DNA of 64,000 bases from CAYRGQ01 sp964423925 (GCA_964423925.1 CAYRGQ010000007.1:22917-86916), one strand, 5' to 3'. Positions 25,351-34,757 are shown, counted from the first letter of the stretch. Made by a program: numbers and translations. The notes: generated by a model not told the origin, from the sequence alone.

Positions 25351-28300
25351 TCAGCTTCAGATCTACCGACTTTGTACCTGTCAACGGCGTTATTCCTAAC
25401 TCGGGCGCATTCGTATACTGCGCTGTAATGCGCATAGTGACCTCCTCATCCGCTTTGGTGTCGGCGGGGAGCTGGGCAACGATTTCCCCTTTTCCTGGCA
25501 ACGTGCTCCGCTTGGACGCATCCTCGCCTAGCGACATGATCCATTGAACCATCTGCTGGGCTTCTTGAGGTTTGATGTCTGGGTGAGCAGACATGGCCAC
25601 CATGCCCCACACGCCGCTCCCCCCGTTGATGATCTTGTCTACTAGGTAGGGCACCGCATCCGCCCGTCCCTCGTATCGTTTAGCTACTTCCGAATACATG
25701 GGCCCTACGCTGGGCGTATTGACGGTATGGCACGAGCGGCAATCCGACGCCAATATCAAGTTGCGACCGAGCACAATCTCGGACACCTGCTGGTGACCTT
25801 GGTTAGCATTCTGGTCGCTCCCTTTGATGTAATTGACGGAAACGAAAAGATTGTCCGGATCAAAATCACGTCCGTGGTCATCTACGACGACTTCGTATGC
25901 GATACGGTCCCCAGGCGCAATCGTGGTGGCGTTGCTGCCCAACTTGATGTCCACCTCGGGTGTGGTATTGCCGGCGTATACGGCAATGGGGTCAGCCGGG
26001 ATTTCGGCTCCACTGTCGTCAGCAACCCGCACGGAAATCTGGTACTCACCGGCCACGGTCAGCTCATGCGCTATGTGTGGCTCTTTGGTTTGTATTTCCT
26101 GATCACCGATTCGCCACGTGTACGTCATCGTTTTACCCTCGGGGTCGACCGCATCGACAGCAGCTTGCACGGTGAATGGCAAGCTTCCGTTAGCCTGCTC
26201 CACGGTCAATTCGCCCACTTGCGGAGGCAAGTTGTCGGCATAGTAATCGATTCGAACTAACCCCGCATCCACATTCTTGGCAAACCAGCCACGGCCATAT
26301 TCAAGAATATACAGGCGGCCGTCCTTGCCCACTTCCATATCAATCGGGTTGGCGAAGGACTCGTCGGGCAAAAACGGCTCCATTTTATCGTAATCGCCAT
26401 TTTCGCGCAAGGTCACTACTTTAATCCAACCACGGATCCAATCGTAGATAAAGAGCTTTCCGTCGTAGTAATCGGAGTAGCGGGTTTTCTTGTCATACAG
26501 ATCCGTATGATACACCGGTCCCGCCATGGCGTTACGGCCACCGCTACCCAATTGAGGGAACTCTTCCGACTGCGCGTACGGATACCAAATGAAGGCAGGT
26601 TGCGCCGGCGGCAATTCGCGCAGGCCTGTGTTGTTTGGCGACTCGTTGAGGGGCTTTTCGGGATTAAAATAATCTCCGCTTTCCCCGGTTTCGTAGTCGT
26701 ACGCGCGATAGGCATAATTATCGCCAATGAAGAGCGGCCATCCATGGAACCCGGCCTTGCGGGCCTGGTTGATTTCGTCGTAGCCACGCGGGCCACGCTG
26801 CTCGTCGTCATTCGAAGCGTCTGGCCCCACGTCACCCCAATAGAGATAGCTATTCTTTTGGTCTACGGAAATCCGATAAGCGTTGCGCGTGCCCATGGTG
26901 TAGATCTCAGGTCGCGTACCTTCTTTTCCTTCAGGGAAGAGGTTGCCCTCAGGAATTTCGTAGCTACCATCCTCCAGTACGCGGATGCGAAGTACGCTTC
27001 CCCGTAGGTCGTTGGTGTTCGCGGCCGAACGTCGTGCATCGTACTGCTCAAATCCCGGGCGGCTGTCGATAGGCGCAAAGCCTTTATTCTGGTACGTCGT
27101 GGGCTGGTCAAACGGAGTTGCGTTGTCGCCTGTTGCCAAATACAATAGCCCATCCGGTCCGAACGCGATGGAACCACCCGTATGACAGCAAATCTGGCGT
27201 TGCGAATAAAACTCCAAAACCACCTTCTCGGATTCCATATCCAAAGCCCCATTTTCAAAACGGAAGCGTGACAATCGGTTCACGGATGTATCGACTGGGC
27301 TGTAGAACGCGTAGAGGAACGCGTTCCGCTCAAAATCGGGATCGAGCGCCAGCCCCATAAAGCCTTCTTCGGCGTTGACGTTCGGTACGCCGGACTGATG
27401 GTACACCTCAAGGAAGCCCACTTGTTCCACTTCGCCGGTTTCTTGCTTAAACAGCATCAGTTCGCCGCGGCGTTGGGCGACAAGCAAATCGTAATTTGGC
27501 AAGATGGCCAGTTCCGTCGGCTCAAACAGCCCCCCGGTCAGCAGTTGCGTGCGCACGAAGCGTTCGCGCTCGGGCACGGGCAAAGTATGCGCCTTGCGGT
27601 AGTCGAGCTTCAGGTTTTCGCCTATGGCGTATTGGATGCCACCTAAGATATGTTGTAAGATTAGCGAGTCGGAAAAAGCCGCTTCGGAATGCCCGAAGCC
27701 GGTAAAAAAAGAGCGCCCCCCGTCATATTCGTGATACCACGCCATGGGGTGCTGCCCTTCGGGCTCGCTTCCTTCGTAGCTGGATGGATCAAGGGCCACC
27801 AGCACCTGGATATCCGGATTTACATTATAGAAATTGTACCATCCCCCATCGTAGGAAAAACTCTCCGGCATATGCGTTGTGGAGATATGGTCGCCATCCA
27901 CCACGCGGAATTGCACAGGCTGCGGCTCAGGATGATCCTGGAAATAGGCGCCTACAAGCCGGCCATACCAGCCCCAATCGTATTCCGTAGCGCTCGCGCC
28001 GTGTATGCCCACAAAGCCACCGCCAGCTTGGATGTATCGCTCAAAAGCAGCCTCCTGCACGTGGTCCAATACGTCACCGCTGGTATTAAGAAAAACAACG
28101 GCGGCATATTGCGCTAAGCTATCCTCATGAAACCAGGTCGCCTGGGTCGTGGTATCCACCACAAACCCGTTTTCTTGGCCGAGTTGCATCAGCGCCTGAT
28201 TGCCCGCATTGCCGGACGAATGCACAAAGCCTTCGGCCTTGCTAAAAACGAGCACTTTCGGGGGGCCACTGCGCTTTTTGCTGCAACCAGCTAATTGGAA

Positions 28301-28369
28301 CAGAACGAATACCCCTAAAAAAAATACGGAAGCGACCAGCCGGCCTGGCCTAATTGATAAACGCATCAT
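25340..28369 (-). CDS. multidomain lipoprotein: ThuA, PQQ-type sugar dehydrogenase, PKD, cytochrome c
   Basis: 1009 residues. A lipoprotein signal ends in the LAGC lipobox. In order: a ThuA-like domain (about 38-255, KVLVFSKAEGFVHSS, GGGFVGIHGAS), a glucose/sorbosone-dehydrogenase beta-propeller (about 270-700, EGFMGLALDPDF, GGSIAFGPDGLLYLATGDN), a PKD domain (about 715-800, DAVDPEGKTMTYTW) and a cytochrome c domain with heme motif CRSCH at residues 877-881 and a likely Met ligand in VAMSAHP. It probably oxidises a sugar at the cell surface and passes electrons to its own heme. A TAAATTTG promoter box lies 50 nt upstream. Confidence 0.92.
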   Translation of the reverse strand: MMRLSIRPGRLVASVFFLGVFVLFQLAGCSKKRSGPPKVLVFSKAEGFVHSSGNAGNQALMQLGQENGFVVDTTTQATWFHEDSLAQYAAVVFLNTSGDVLDHVQEAAFERYIQAGGGFVGIHGASATEYDWGWYGRLVGAYFQDHPEPQPVQFRVVDGDHISTTHMPESFSYDGGWYNFYNVNPDIQVLVALDPSSYEGSEPEGQHPMAWYHEYDGGRSFFTGFGHSEAAFSDSLILQHILGGIQYAIGENLKLDYRKAHTLPVPERERFVRTQLLTGGLFEPTELAILPNYDLLVAQRRGELMLFKQETGEVEQVGFLEVYHQSGVPNVNAEEGFMGLALDPDFERNAFLYAFYSPVDTSVNRLSRFRFENGALDMESEKVVLEFYSQRQICCHTGGSIAFGPDGLLYLATGDNATPFDQPTTYQNKGFAPIDSRPGFEQYDARRSAANTNDLRGSVLRIRVLEDGSYEIPEGNLFPEGKEGTRPEIYTMGTRNAYRISVDQKNSYLYWGDVGPDASNDDEQRGPRGYDEINQARKAGFHGWPLFIGDNYAYRAYDYETGESGDYFNPEKPLNESPNNTGLRELPPAQPAFIWYPYAQSEEFPQLGSGGRNAMAGPVYHTDLYDKKTRYSDYYDGKLFIYDWIRGWIKVVTLRENGDYDKMEPFLPDESFANPIDMEVGKDGRLYILEYGRGWFAKNVDAGLVRIDYYADNLPPQVGELTVEQANGSLPFTVQAAVDAVDPEGKTMTYTWRIGDQEIQTKEPHIAHELTVAGEYQISVRVADDSGAEIPADPIAVYAGNTTPEVDIKLGSNATTIAPGDRIAYEVVVDDHGRDFDPDNLFVSVNYIKGSDQNANQGHQQVSEIVLGRNLILASDCRSCHTVNTPSVGPMYSEVAKRYEGRADAVPYLVDKIINGGSGVWGMVAMSAHPDIKPQEAQQMVQWIMSLGEDASKRSTLPGKGEIVAQLPADTKADEEVTMRITAQYTNAPELGITPLTGTKSVDLKLKKD

Positions 28370-28418
28370 AAAATGAGACAGTGAAACTTATTGGACTTAG
28401 CTATTTACCAAGCGCAAG

Positions 28419-28426
28419 CAAATTTA
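28419..28426 (-). promoter_or_regulatory. promoter -7 box for the ThuA/dehydrogenase gene (TAAATTTG)
   Basis: TAAATTTG on the minus strand fits TAnnTTTG, within a run of AATTTAAATTTAAATT, 49 nt upstream of the start codon. Confidence 0.45.
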
Positions 28427-28580
28427 AATTTAAATTAGCATTAACCAACAATAAAGTTCTGCCCACCCAATTGTCACAATATTTTGACCAAACTAACTTC
28501 TGCTCGAGTATTACGGATGCCAAGTTCGTGTTTGGCATGGGAAAAACACCTTCTCTAGGCAACCATCTGTATATTATCCG

Positions 28581-28588
28581 TACCTTTG
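28581..28588 (+). promoter_or_regulatory. promoter -7 box 5 nt before queD (TACCTTTG)
   Basis: TACCTTTG is a full match to TAnnTTTG. Only CGCCT separates it from ATG 28594, so the mRNA is predicted to be leaderless or nearly so. Confidence 0.6.
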
Positions 28589-28593
28589 CGCCT

Positions 28594-29007
28594 ATGATGT
28601 ACATCACCAGACGCGAACGGTTTAACGCAGCCCACAAGCTCTACCGCGATGAGTGGACCCTAGAGGAAAACGAACGCATCTTCGGCAAGTGCTCCAATCC
28701 TAATTGGCATGGGCACAACTACGAGTTATTTGTGACGGTTCGAGGCACTATTAATCCGAAAACTGGGTTCCTGATTGATCTCAAGTTACTGAAATCGATC
28801 ATCGAAACACACGTAATCGAAAAACTCGACCATCGCAACATCAATCTGGACGTCGACTTCATGAAGGGGAAAATGGCTTCTACCGAGGTATTGGCTATGG
28901 CCATTTTCGAAGAGCTGAAGGCCCCCATTGAGGACCACGGCGTCACGTTACATGCCATCCGCTTGCATGAGACCGAGAACAATTATGTCGAATATTTTGG
29001 AGAATGA
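28594..29007 (+). CDS. queD: 6-pyruvoyl-tetrahydropterin synthase/QueD family protein
   Basis: 137 residues from ATG 28594; the longer upstream reading runs through the promoter and has no family similarity. It has the pterin synthase zinc ligands (His14 in FNAAHK, His39 and His41 in WHGHNYE) and Cys33 in the CxxxxxHGH-type motif used by QueD. It ends with the HAIRLHETENNYVEYF segment. It acts either in queuosine synthesis (6-carboxy-tetrahydropterin) or as a PTPS. folE, which supplies its substrate, follows directly. Confidence 0.9.
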   Translation: MMYITRRERFNAAHKLYRDEWTLEENERIFGKCSNPNWHGHNYELFVTVRGTINPKTGFLIDLKLLKSIIETHVIEKLDHRNINLDVDFMKGKMASTEVLAMAIFEELKAPIEDHGVTLHAIRLHETENNYVEYFGE

Positions 29008-29023
29008 TCATTTTCGTCATCAC

Positions 29024-29656
29024 ATGAACACTCACTTGCCACCGAACGAAGAAGATATTGATGGTTACGTCAAGATAGACCGATACAATCCAGCGATTGC
29101 CGAGCGCATCGCAGGGCACTACGACGATGTACTCCGTGCGCTGGGCGAAGACCCCACCCGCGACGGCCTTGTAAAAACGCCCGAGCGCGTGGCTAAGGCA
29201 TTGTTGTTTCTGACGCACGGCTATGACTTGGATGCCGCTGAAGTGCTGCGCAGCGCTATGTTCGAAGAGGACTACAGCCAGATGGTCGTGGTGAAGGATA
29301 TCGAAGTATTCTCCATGTGCGAACACCACATGTTGCCGTTCCTTGGCAAGGCTCATGTCGCCTATATTCCTAACGGACACATCGTGGGTTTGAGCAAAAT
29401 TCCTCGTGTAGTCGATATCTTTGCACGCCGTTTGCAGGTGCAGGAGCGCCTGACCAATGAGATTCGGGACTGTATACAGGATACGCTAAACCCCGCGGGC
29501 GTAGCGGTCGTGATTGAATGCAAGCACCTTTGCATGGCTATGCGTGGTGTACAAAAGCAAAACTCCATGACCACGACCTCGGCCTTTACCGGCGAGTTTG
29601 CCAACGAGCGTACACGAAGCGAGTTTCTGAAACTGATTACTTCGTCGCTGGGCTAA
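29024..29656 (+). CDS. folE: GTP cyclohydrolase I
   Basis: 210 residues from ATG 29024; ATG 28985, inside the end of queD, is an alternative. Core motifs are EDPTRDGLVKTPERVAKAL, VFSMCEHHMLPFLGKAHVAYIPNGHIVGLSKIPRVVDIFARRLQVQERLT and CKHLCMAMRGVQKQNS, with the zinc ligands in CEHH and CKHLC. It makes dihydroneopterin triphosphate from GTP for folate and deazapurine pathways. It forms a two-gene operon with the queD-like gene and overlaps the convergent minus-strand gene by 4 bp. Confidence 0.96.
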   Translation: MNTHLPPNEEDIDGYVKIDRYNPAIAERIAGHYDDVLRALGEDPTRDGLVKTPERVAKALLFLTHGYDLDAAEVLRSAMFEEDYSQMVVVKDIEVFSMCEHHMLPFLGKAHVAYIPNGHIVGLSKIPRVVDIFARRLQVQERLTNEIRDCIQDTLNPAGVAVVIECKHLCMAMRGVQKQNSMTTTSAFTGEFANERTRSEFLKLITSSLG

Positions 29657-30063
29657 CGCTCGCCGTCATTTTCTATCAGCGCGAGCAACTCCGTCCGCCG
29701 CATAATGTGGTCGAACGAAACGGCCTGGTGCACTTCTTCCAACACGTCGTACACCCGAATAACCTTTTCCCACAACGATCGGCGGCTGGCGGGCGCAGCA
29801 TGGACCTGGGCGCCCAGGTCAATAAAGTCGGCAAGTCGCGCCAGTTCTTCGGCGGCAAAACCCTGCTCGATGAGCTGCTGTTCGAAAGCGTCGTTCGGCG
29901 TAGTGACTAGGTCGGCTACACGCGTTCCGTAGGAGTGTCCCAACACGGACTCTATTGCTTGCCCAGCTTCAACAGGCTCGTTGTCCAGTATCAGACGTTT
30001 CACCTTAGCCAAGGTATGGCTTAGCTGTTGCATTTGTGCCGTCAATGAATCGCGTTTCAGCAT
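29653..30063 (-). CDS. hypothetical helical protein
   Basis: 136 residues, apparently cytosolic and alpha-helical: LKRDSLTAQMQQLSHTLAKVKRLI at the start, then segments with regular Leu/Ala spacing. I do not recognise the family with confidence. The gene starts 9 bp after the phosphopantetheinyl transferase on the same strand, so they are probably cotranscribed. Its end overlaps folE by 4 bp. Confidence 0.65.
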   Translation of the reverse strand: MLKRDSLTAQMQQLSHTLAKVKRLILDNEPVEAGQAIESVLGHSYGTRVADLVTTPNDAFEQQLIEQGFAAEELARLADFIDLGAQVHAAPASRRSLWEKVIRVYDVLEEVHQAVSFDHIMRRTELLALIENDGER

Positions 30064-30072
30064 GGCATCCGA

Positions 30073-30714
30073 TCAATTATCTGAGACGTAGCCCAGCATG
30101 TATTCGTTAAAGCGCTCGTAGTATACTTTGAAGGTGTCCGTGCGCACTGGCGAGTTGAGGTCGAGCATCAACACCCCTTGGTCTTGGAAGTCGAAGGGAT
30201 GCACCGTCATATCGTCCTTGAAGGACACCCCCTTATTGCCCTGTAGCTTGTAGACGGCCTCCTTGGCGCACCAGCACGCATAGAGCTGTTCAATCCGGGT
30301 GTCGGGATGGATGAGATCCAACTCTTCGGGCTTCATAAACTTGTCGGCAATACGTGTTATCTTAGGCTTGATAATCTCCAGGTCGATGCCTACTTCGCGG
30401 TCATCGCTCATCATTACTGCGGCGTATTCGTAGGAGTGAGTAAGCGATATGTATTGGGGAAAATTAGCGAGATAAGGCTTTCCGTTTTCGTCCGATGGAC
30501 AATCAATGTATTCAGTCGTGTTAAGCATATGCCGAAGCAATACCCGCGTAGCCAACCAGTGCAGCGTGCGCTTGCCTTTATTAAGCCCCTCCACGAGCGC
30601 CTTCTCGCGTCCGTTGAGCTGGACGCTGCCGATGAGTTCCGCGGCCGTTTCCTCGATGCGCCAAATCGCGAATCGCGTCTTACTATCCAACTCGCGGAGA
30701 TATACCAGTGCCAT
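30073..30714 (-). CDS. 4'-phosphopantetheinyl transferase superfamily protein
   Basis: 213 residues. It shows the Sfp-type motifs: HWLATRVLLRHML, ISLTHSYEYAAVMMS, the magnesium-binding VGIDLE and WCAKEAVYKLQG. The size suits an Sfp/HetI-type enzyme rather than AcpS. It transfers phosphopantetheine from CoA to a carrier protein; the carrier is not in this window. It is divergent from dcd across an 80-bp gap, with a -7 box four bases before its ATG. Confidence 0.92.
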   Translation of the reverse strand: MALVYLRELDSKTRFAIWRIEETAAELIGSVQLNGREKALVEGLNKGKRTLHWLATRVLLRHMLNTTEYIDCPSDENGKPYLANFPQYISLTHSYEYAAVMMSDDREVGIDLEIIKPKITRIADKFMKPEELDLIHPDTRIEQLYACWCAKEAVYKLQGNKGVSFKDDMTVHPFDFQDQGVLMLDLNSPVRTDTFKVYYERFNEYMLGYVSDN

Positions 30715-30718
30715 GCCT

Positions 30719-30726
30719 CAAAAATA
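30719..30726 (-). promoter_or_regulatory. promoter -7 box 4 nt before the PPTase gene (TATTTTTG)
   Basis: On the minus strand TATTTTTG is followed by AGGC and then the ATG at 30714, predicting a leaderless transcript. Confidence 0.5.
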
Positions 30727-30742
30727 ACACATTAAACCAAAA

Positions 30743-30772
30743 TTGCGCTTTTAAATTATTACCGTATTTTTG
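30743..30772 (+). promoter_or_regulatory. dcd promoter, TTG-N19-TATTTTTG
   Basis: TTG (30743-30745) and TATTTTTG (30765-30772) have the standard 19-bp spacing. The dcd ATG is 22 nt further on. Confidence 0.65.
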
Positions 30773-30794
30773 GCATCGATTAATCCTAACACAC

Positions 30795-31331
30795 ATGATT
30801 CTATCCGACAAGCGTATCCTCGAAGAGATTGACAAAGGCAACATCGTAATCGATCCCTTTGACCGCTCTTGTCTGGGGACGAACTCGTACGATGTCCACT
30901 TAGGCAAGTACCTTGCCACCTATCAGGACCGCATTCTGGATGCCAAACGCCACAACCAAATCGAGCATTTCGAAATTCCGGCAGAAGGCTATGTGTTGGA
31001 ACCCCATACGCTGTATTTAGGAGTTACCCTGGAATACACCGAGACGCACCGGCACGTGCCGTTTCTGGAAGGCAAGTCGAGCACGGGGCGCTTAGGTATT
31101 GACATCCATGCCACCGCGGGCAAAGGGGATGTTGGTTTTTGCAACACCTGGACGCTGGAAATCTCGGTAGCCCAGCCCGTGCGCGTGTATGCCGGCATGC
31201 CGATCGGCCAGCTGATCTACTTCGTGGTCGAGGGCGATATCGAGACGTTCTACAACACCAAAGGTAACGCAAAATACAACGCCAAAACCTCGCGTCCCGT
31301 CGAAAGCATGATGTGGAAAAACGAATTCTAA
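30795..31331 (+). CDS. dcd: dCTP deaminase
   Basis: 178 residues from ATG 30795, chosen over an upstream reading that would cross the promoter. Conserved segments are ILSDKRILEEIDKGNIVIDPF, GTNSYDVHLG, VPFLEGKSSTGRLGIDIHATAGKGDVGFCNTWTLEI with the catalytic Glu region, and PIGQLIYF. It deaminates dCTP to dUTP for dTMP synthesis. It is followed after 56 bp by a GNAT gene on the same strand. Confidence 0.95.
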   Translation: MILSDKRILEEIDKGNIVIDPFDRSCLGTNSYDVHLGKYLATYQDRILDAKRHNQIEHFEIPAEGYVLEPHTLYLGVTLEYTETHRHVPFLEGKSSTGRLGIDIHATAGKGDVGFCNTWTLEISVAQPVRVYAGMPIGQLIYFVVEGDIETFYNTKGNAKYNAKTSRPVESMMWKNEF

Positions 31332-31387
31332 TGCGCCTTCGCAACCGCGGAAAAAAGGTGTCTTTGAACGCCCGACAGTAACCGCCC

Positions 31388-31927
31388 ATGAACCCGACCG
31401 CCTTCCCAACGCTTAGCACGGCCCGCCTGCTGCTGCGTCAGATCCAGCCCGACGACATCGCGCATATCTATGCGGGCTTGTCGCACCCTGACGTAATCAA
31501 GTATTACGGGGTGAGCTACGATTCCCTAGCCGCTACGACCATCCAAATGGACTGGTACACGCAACTCGAACAACGAGGAACGGGCCGATGGTGGGCGATA
31601 TGCGCACACGACACCCAAACTTTCCTAGGCGCGGTAGGCTTCAATGATTGGCATCAGGAACACCGCAAGGCGGAAATCGGATATTGGCTCCTTCCCCCCT
31701 ATTGGGGACAAGGCTTCATGCACGAAGCCTTAGTAAGCGTCTGCAATTTTGGCTACCAAACCATGGCGCTTCATCGCATCGCTGCCTCTGTAGAGCCGGC
31801 CAATACAGCATCCAGACGGGTACTAGCCCACATGGGATTCCAATACGAGGGCACACTTCGCCAGTGCGAACGAAAGGCGGATGGATTTCTGGACCTAGAG
31901 ATCCATGCAAAGTTGGCAACGGATTAA
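31388..31927 (+). CDS. GNAT N-acetyltransferase (RimJ/RimL-like)
   Basis: 179 residues. It has the family pattern of ribosomal-protein and small-molecule acetyltransferases: TARLLLRQIQPDDIAHIYAGLSHPDV at the start, KAEIGYWLLPPYWGQGFMHEALVSV as the acetyl-CoA-binding region, HRIAASVEPANTASRRVLAHMGFQYEGTLRQ and a short tail. The substrate cannot be inferred. It converges on the porin gene with a 26-bp gap that contains AACCAATTGGTT, a palindrome without a T-tract. Confidence 0.88.
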   Translation: MNPTAFPTLSTARLLLRQIQPDDIAHIYAGLSHPDVIKYYGVSYDSLAATTIQMDWYTQLEQRGTGRWWAICAHDTQTFLGAVGFNDWHQEHRKAEIGYWLLPPYWGQGFMHEALVSVCNFGYQTMALHRIAASVEPANTASRRVLAHMGFQYEGTLRQCERKADGFLDLEIHAKLATD

Positions 31928-31953
31928 GGTGGAGTATCGGCTAAACCAATTGG

Positions 31954-33948
31954 TTAATCATAGAATTTCCAAGCAGCGCCTATACGGAGGTTGACGTTAT
32001 TCATCGGATAACGACGCACGGTATAATAGCCCACGGGATAATTGAGGTGCTGGTTGACGAAGTTGTAGCTTAGGAATAAGTTCATCCGGCTGACGGTGGC
32101 CGTCACCCAGGCATCCACGATCGGATACGTCGAAAACTCAATCCCTGCATTGTCATTGTAGAATTGCCCAATGTTGATGGCGTACGACGGCGTCACGAAG
32201 GGAGTGTTGAATCGCGTGTCCAGCCCGATGCTGAAGTCCACTACTTTATAAAGCTTATTGGAATAAAACAAGCTGTGCCAGGTATAAAGCTGCGGAATGG
32301 CAAGCACATCGTTAAAGTCCGACTGCTGATACACGGCTAGGTTATGAAGACGGAAGTTACCCAGCCGGAAGTTCTGCCCCACGGATATCTTCAGCAAGTT
32401 GATGTTCGTGCTAAATTGGGCCGGTTCAATGACGCGGAAGAGGCTGGGATCCTGCCGCTCGTTGGCCACTTCCCGAAAATACATGTGGTTTGCAATTAGG
32501 TAATACTCAGCCTTCCCCGAAAATCCGAGCATCGGGTTCTCGTACTTAAAAGAGAAATTCGTGGTTTTGGTCTTATCAAAATCATGGACCCACCGATGGT
32601 AAGTATAATTCATTCGTTGAAATACCATCTCGGGCGATTTGTTTTGGGTGTAGGCGTTGAGCACGATCCGTCCGACGGAACGACTCAATAAGATATCGGC
32701 CCGCGCCTCATAGAGATAGTCCCCGAAGTGTCGCCCCATAACGATTTGGTTCAAGTCCGCGGTCAATGATACACGATCGCTAAAGCGATAGCCTAGGCCT
32801 GCTTTCAACATCCCGTTTTGCATGAAGGTACTGTAGTCCGGATCGTCATACCAGACCATGTCATGTTGGAATCCCAGATCAAGTTTGATTTCGTTCTTGA
32901 CGAATGCCACCGAGTTGCCGCGCACGTAAAAGCTATACCCAAAATCGTTGGTGATGGTATGGATGAGCGTTGTGTCCTGGGTGAGCGTGTGATTTGCAAG
33001 AGGAAAAGCGTCGTTAGCGTCCGCCTCATTTTTAAAGAACTGAAAATCTTGCTTGCGCAATCGCAAGCTGTGCGACATACGGTTAGTGGGAAGAATTTGC
33101 TGTTCCGGTTCCCCGGGATGAATGGTGTCAAGCCGACCTGCGAACAGACTTTGACGCAAGAAAAAGGTCTGGTCGCGCCAGGTATGTCGAGGGCGGTTAT
33201 CGCGCTGTCCGCGCAGACGGGTCAGTTCGGATTCGCTCGGTTGTCGGTCTTCCACCCTGAACAGGGTGTCGTTCAGTACCGAACCGTTTTCGGTGGAGGT
33301 TAGCCGATTGGTTACGTAGTTTACCAACAAGTTGTATCGATGATTGGGCGATTCGTACCATGAGAACACCGACGCCTTCAAATCGCCATAGGCCTGGTTA
33401 AAGTAGAATCCATCCGCGCGGGCCGTGTGAAACTCGGCTCCCACATTGAGTTGGGGATTGATATTCTGCGTCACCTTAGCCCGCAAGAGTTGGTCACCAA
33501 AGAAGAAACCCACGTTATACAGTTCGGAAAACGGCGCCCTAGCCCGATAATACTTGATGGAATCCGACGGGTACAGGTAGCGCTCCAAGGCATGGTAGCC
33601 AGGCTGGAAACCAATTGCCTTGTTGGGCTCGAAGAGCAGGTCGCGGGTGGCCAATCCGTAGCTCCCCAAATTGATGCTGGGGCGGCTCGGCAGGTTTTGC
33701 GGATTATAATAATGAAAATTCTGGTGCGTGGTATCGATTTGGTACGTAAACGTGCCGAGCTTCATCATCTCCAACGTGGTATAACGCACGTAACGCGCTG
33801 TATAAATTACCGTGTCGGGCTTTTCGTCTTCGGCGGCACGGGCGGAATCCAAGGCGGTACTAAAGTCTACTTGCCCATGCACAGCTGGCCAGCCGAAGCA
33901 CATGCAAAAAAACAACGCCAGAAACCGCATCCCTTTGAACATTAGCAC
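31954..33948 (-). CDS. large putative porin (Porin_10 type)
   Basis: 664 residues; start could be any of three clustered Met codons. A signal peptide (RFLALFFCMCFGWPAVHGQ) is followed by a long region of amphipathic strands with many Tyr/Phe and Asn. The opening TARYVRYTTLEMMKLGTFTYQIDTTHQNFHYYNPQN is typical of the Bacteroidota putative porin family (PF14121). It is an outer-membrane barrel of unknown solute range. Its first codons overlap the end of the upstream PNP gene by 7 bp, so the two are probably coexpressed. Confidence 0.88.
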   Translation of the reverse strand: MLMFKGMRFLALFFCMCFGWPAVHGQVDFSTALDSARAAEDEKPDTVIYTARYVRYTTLEMMKLGTFTYQIDTTHQNFHYYNPQNLPSRPSINLGSYGLATRDLLFEPNKAIGFQPGYHALERYLYPSDSIKYYRARAPFSELYNVGFFFGDQLLRAKVTQNINPQLNVGAEFHTARADGFYFNQAYGDLKASVFSWYESPNHRYNLLVNYVTNRLTSTENGSVLNDTLFRVEDRQPSESELTRLRGQRDNRPRHTWRDQTFFLRQSLFAGRLDTIHPGEPEQQILPTNRMSHSLRLRKQDFQFFKNEADANDAFPLANHTLTQDTTLIHTITNDFGYSFYVRGNSVAFVKNEIKLDLGFQHDMVWYDDPDYSTFMQNGMLKAGLGYRFSDRVSLTADLNQIVMGRHFGDYLYEARADILLSRSVGRIVLNAYTQNKSPEMVFQRMNYTYHRWVHDFDKTKTTNFSFKYENPMLGFSGKAEYYLIANHMYFREVANERQDPSLFRVIEPAQFSTNINLLKISVGQNFRLGNFRLHNLAVYQQSDFNDVLAIPQLYTWHSLFYSNKLYKVVDFSIGLDTRFNTPFVTPSYAINIGQFYNDNAGIEFSTYPIVDAWVTATVSRMNLFLSYNFVNQHLNYPVGYYTVRRYPMNNVNLRIGAAWKFYD

Positions 33949-34757
33949 AAAGCTATCAATTCTTTTAAAATCCGCGTCATCGAAGGCTCTGCCTTTGAGG
34001 CAACGGCCACGATATCCTCCAACGAAACGGGTGCCAATTCGTCGTGGAAGCCCTCGTCGGTTACCACCGATATCGCGAATACCGGCACGCCCATATGGTT
34101 CGCAACGATCACTTCGGGCACCGTACTCATGCCGACGATATCGCCTCCGATGATGCGCATGTAGCGATACTCCGCGCGAGTTTCTAAATTGGGCCCAGGC
34201 ACGGAAACATACACCGCTTTATGGGCAACGATACCGTGCTTTTTGGCGATTTCCAGACTCGCTTCGATCATCTTTTTGTCATACGGCTCGTTCATATCCG
34301 GAAATCTGGGCCCAAACGCTTCATTGTTCCGTCCCCGCAGTGGATTGTCGGGCAAGAGATTGATGTGATCGTGGATGATGGCTAGGTCACCCTTGCCGAT
34401 ACCGGGGCGCAAGGATCCGGATGCGTTGGAAACGAACAGCGTATGGATGCCCAGCACCTTCATCACCCGAACGGGAAAGGTAATCTGTTGCATGTTGTAG
34501 CCCTCATAATAATGAAAGCGTCCCTGCATGGCGATTACGCGCTTACCTTCCAAGGTGCCAAAAATCAGCTTGCCGGAATGGAATTCGACCGTGGAAATGG
34601 GAAAATTCGGAATATTGGAATACATTAATTGGTATTCCACCTTGATTTCCTGAACCAAGTTGCCTAGACCCGTGCCCAGGATAATACCTACTTCGGGCTG
34701 AAAATCGTCTGTCCGCTTCTTAATAAACGCTACGGTTTCTTCTATATATTGGTACAT
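33942..34757 (-). CDS. punA: purine-nucleoside phosphorylase, trimeric class
   Basis: 271 residues. Motifs of the trimeric PNP class are VGIILGTGLGNLV, FHSGKLIFGTLEGKRVIAMQGRFHYYEGY, LFVSNASGSLRPGIGKGDLAII, the PNP signature region and EYRYMRIIGGDIVGMSTVPEVIVANHMG. It cleaves inosine and guanosine with phosphate for purine salvage. It is followed by the porin gene with a 7-bp overlap. Confidence 0.94.
   Translation of the reverse strand: MYQYIEETVAFIKKRTDDFQPEVGIILGTGLGNLVQEIKVEYQLMYSNIPNFPISTVEFHSGKLIFGTLEGKRVIAMQGRFHYYEGYNMQQITFPVRVMKVLGIHTLFVSNASGSLRPGIGKGDLAIIHDHINLLPDNPLRGRNNEAFGPRFPDMNEPYDKKMIEASLEIAKKHGIVAHKAVYVSVPGPNLETRAEYRYMRIIGGDIVGMSTVPEVIVANHMGVPVFAISVVTDEGFHDELAPVSLEDIVAVASKAEPSMTRILKELIALC

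Noticed and set aside
31944..31955. AACCAATTGGTT as a terminator between the GNAT and porin genes
   Set aside because: Six-base arms with no loop or T-tract; more likely a chance palindrome.
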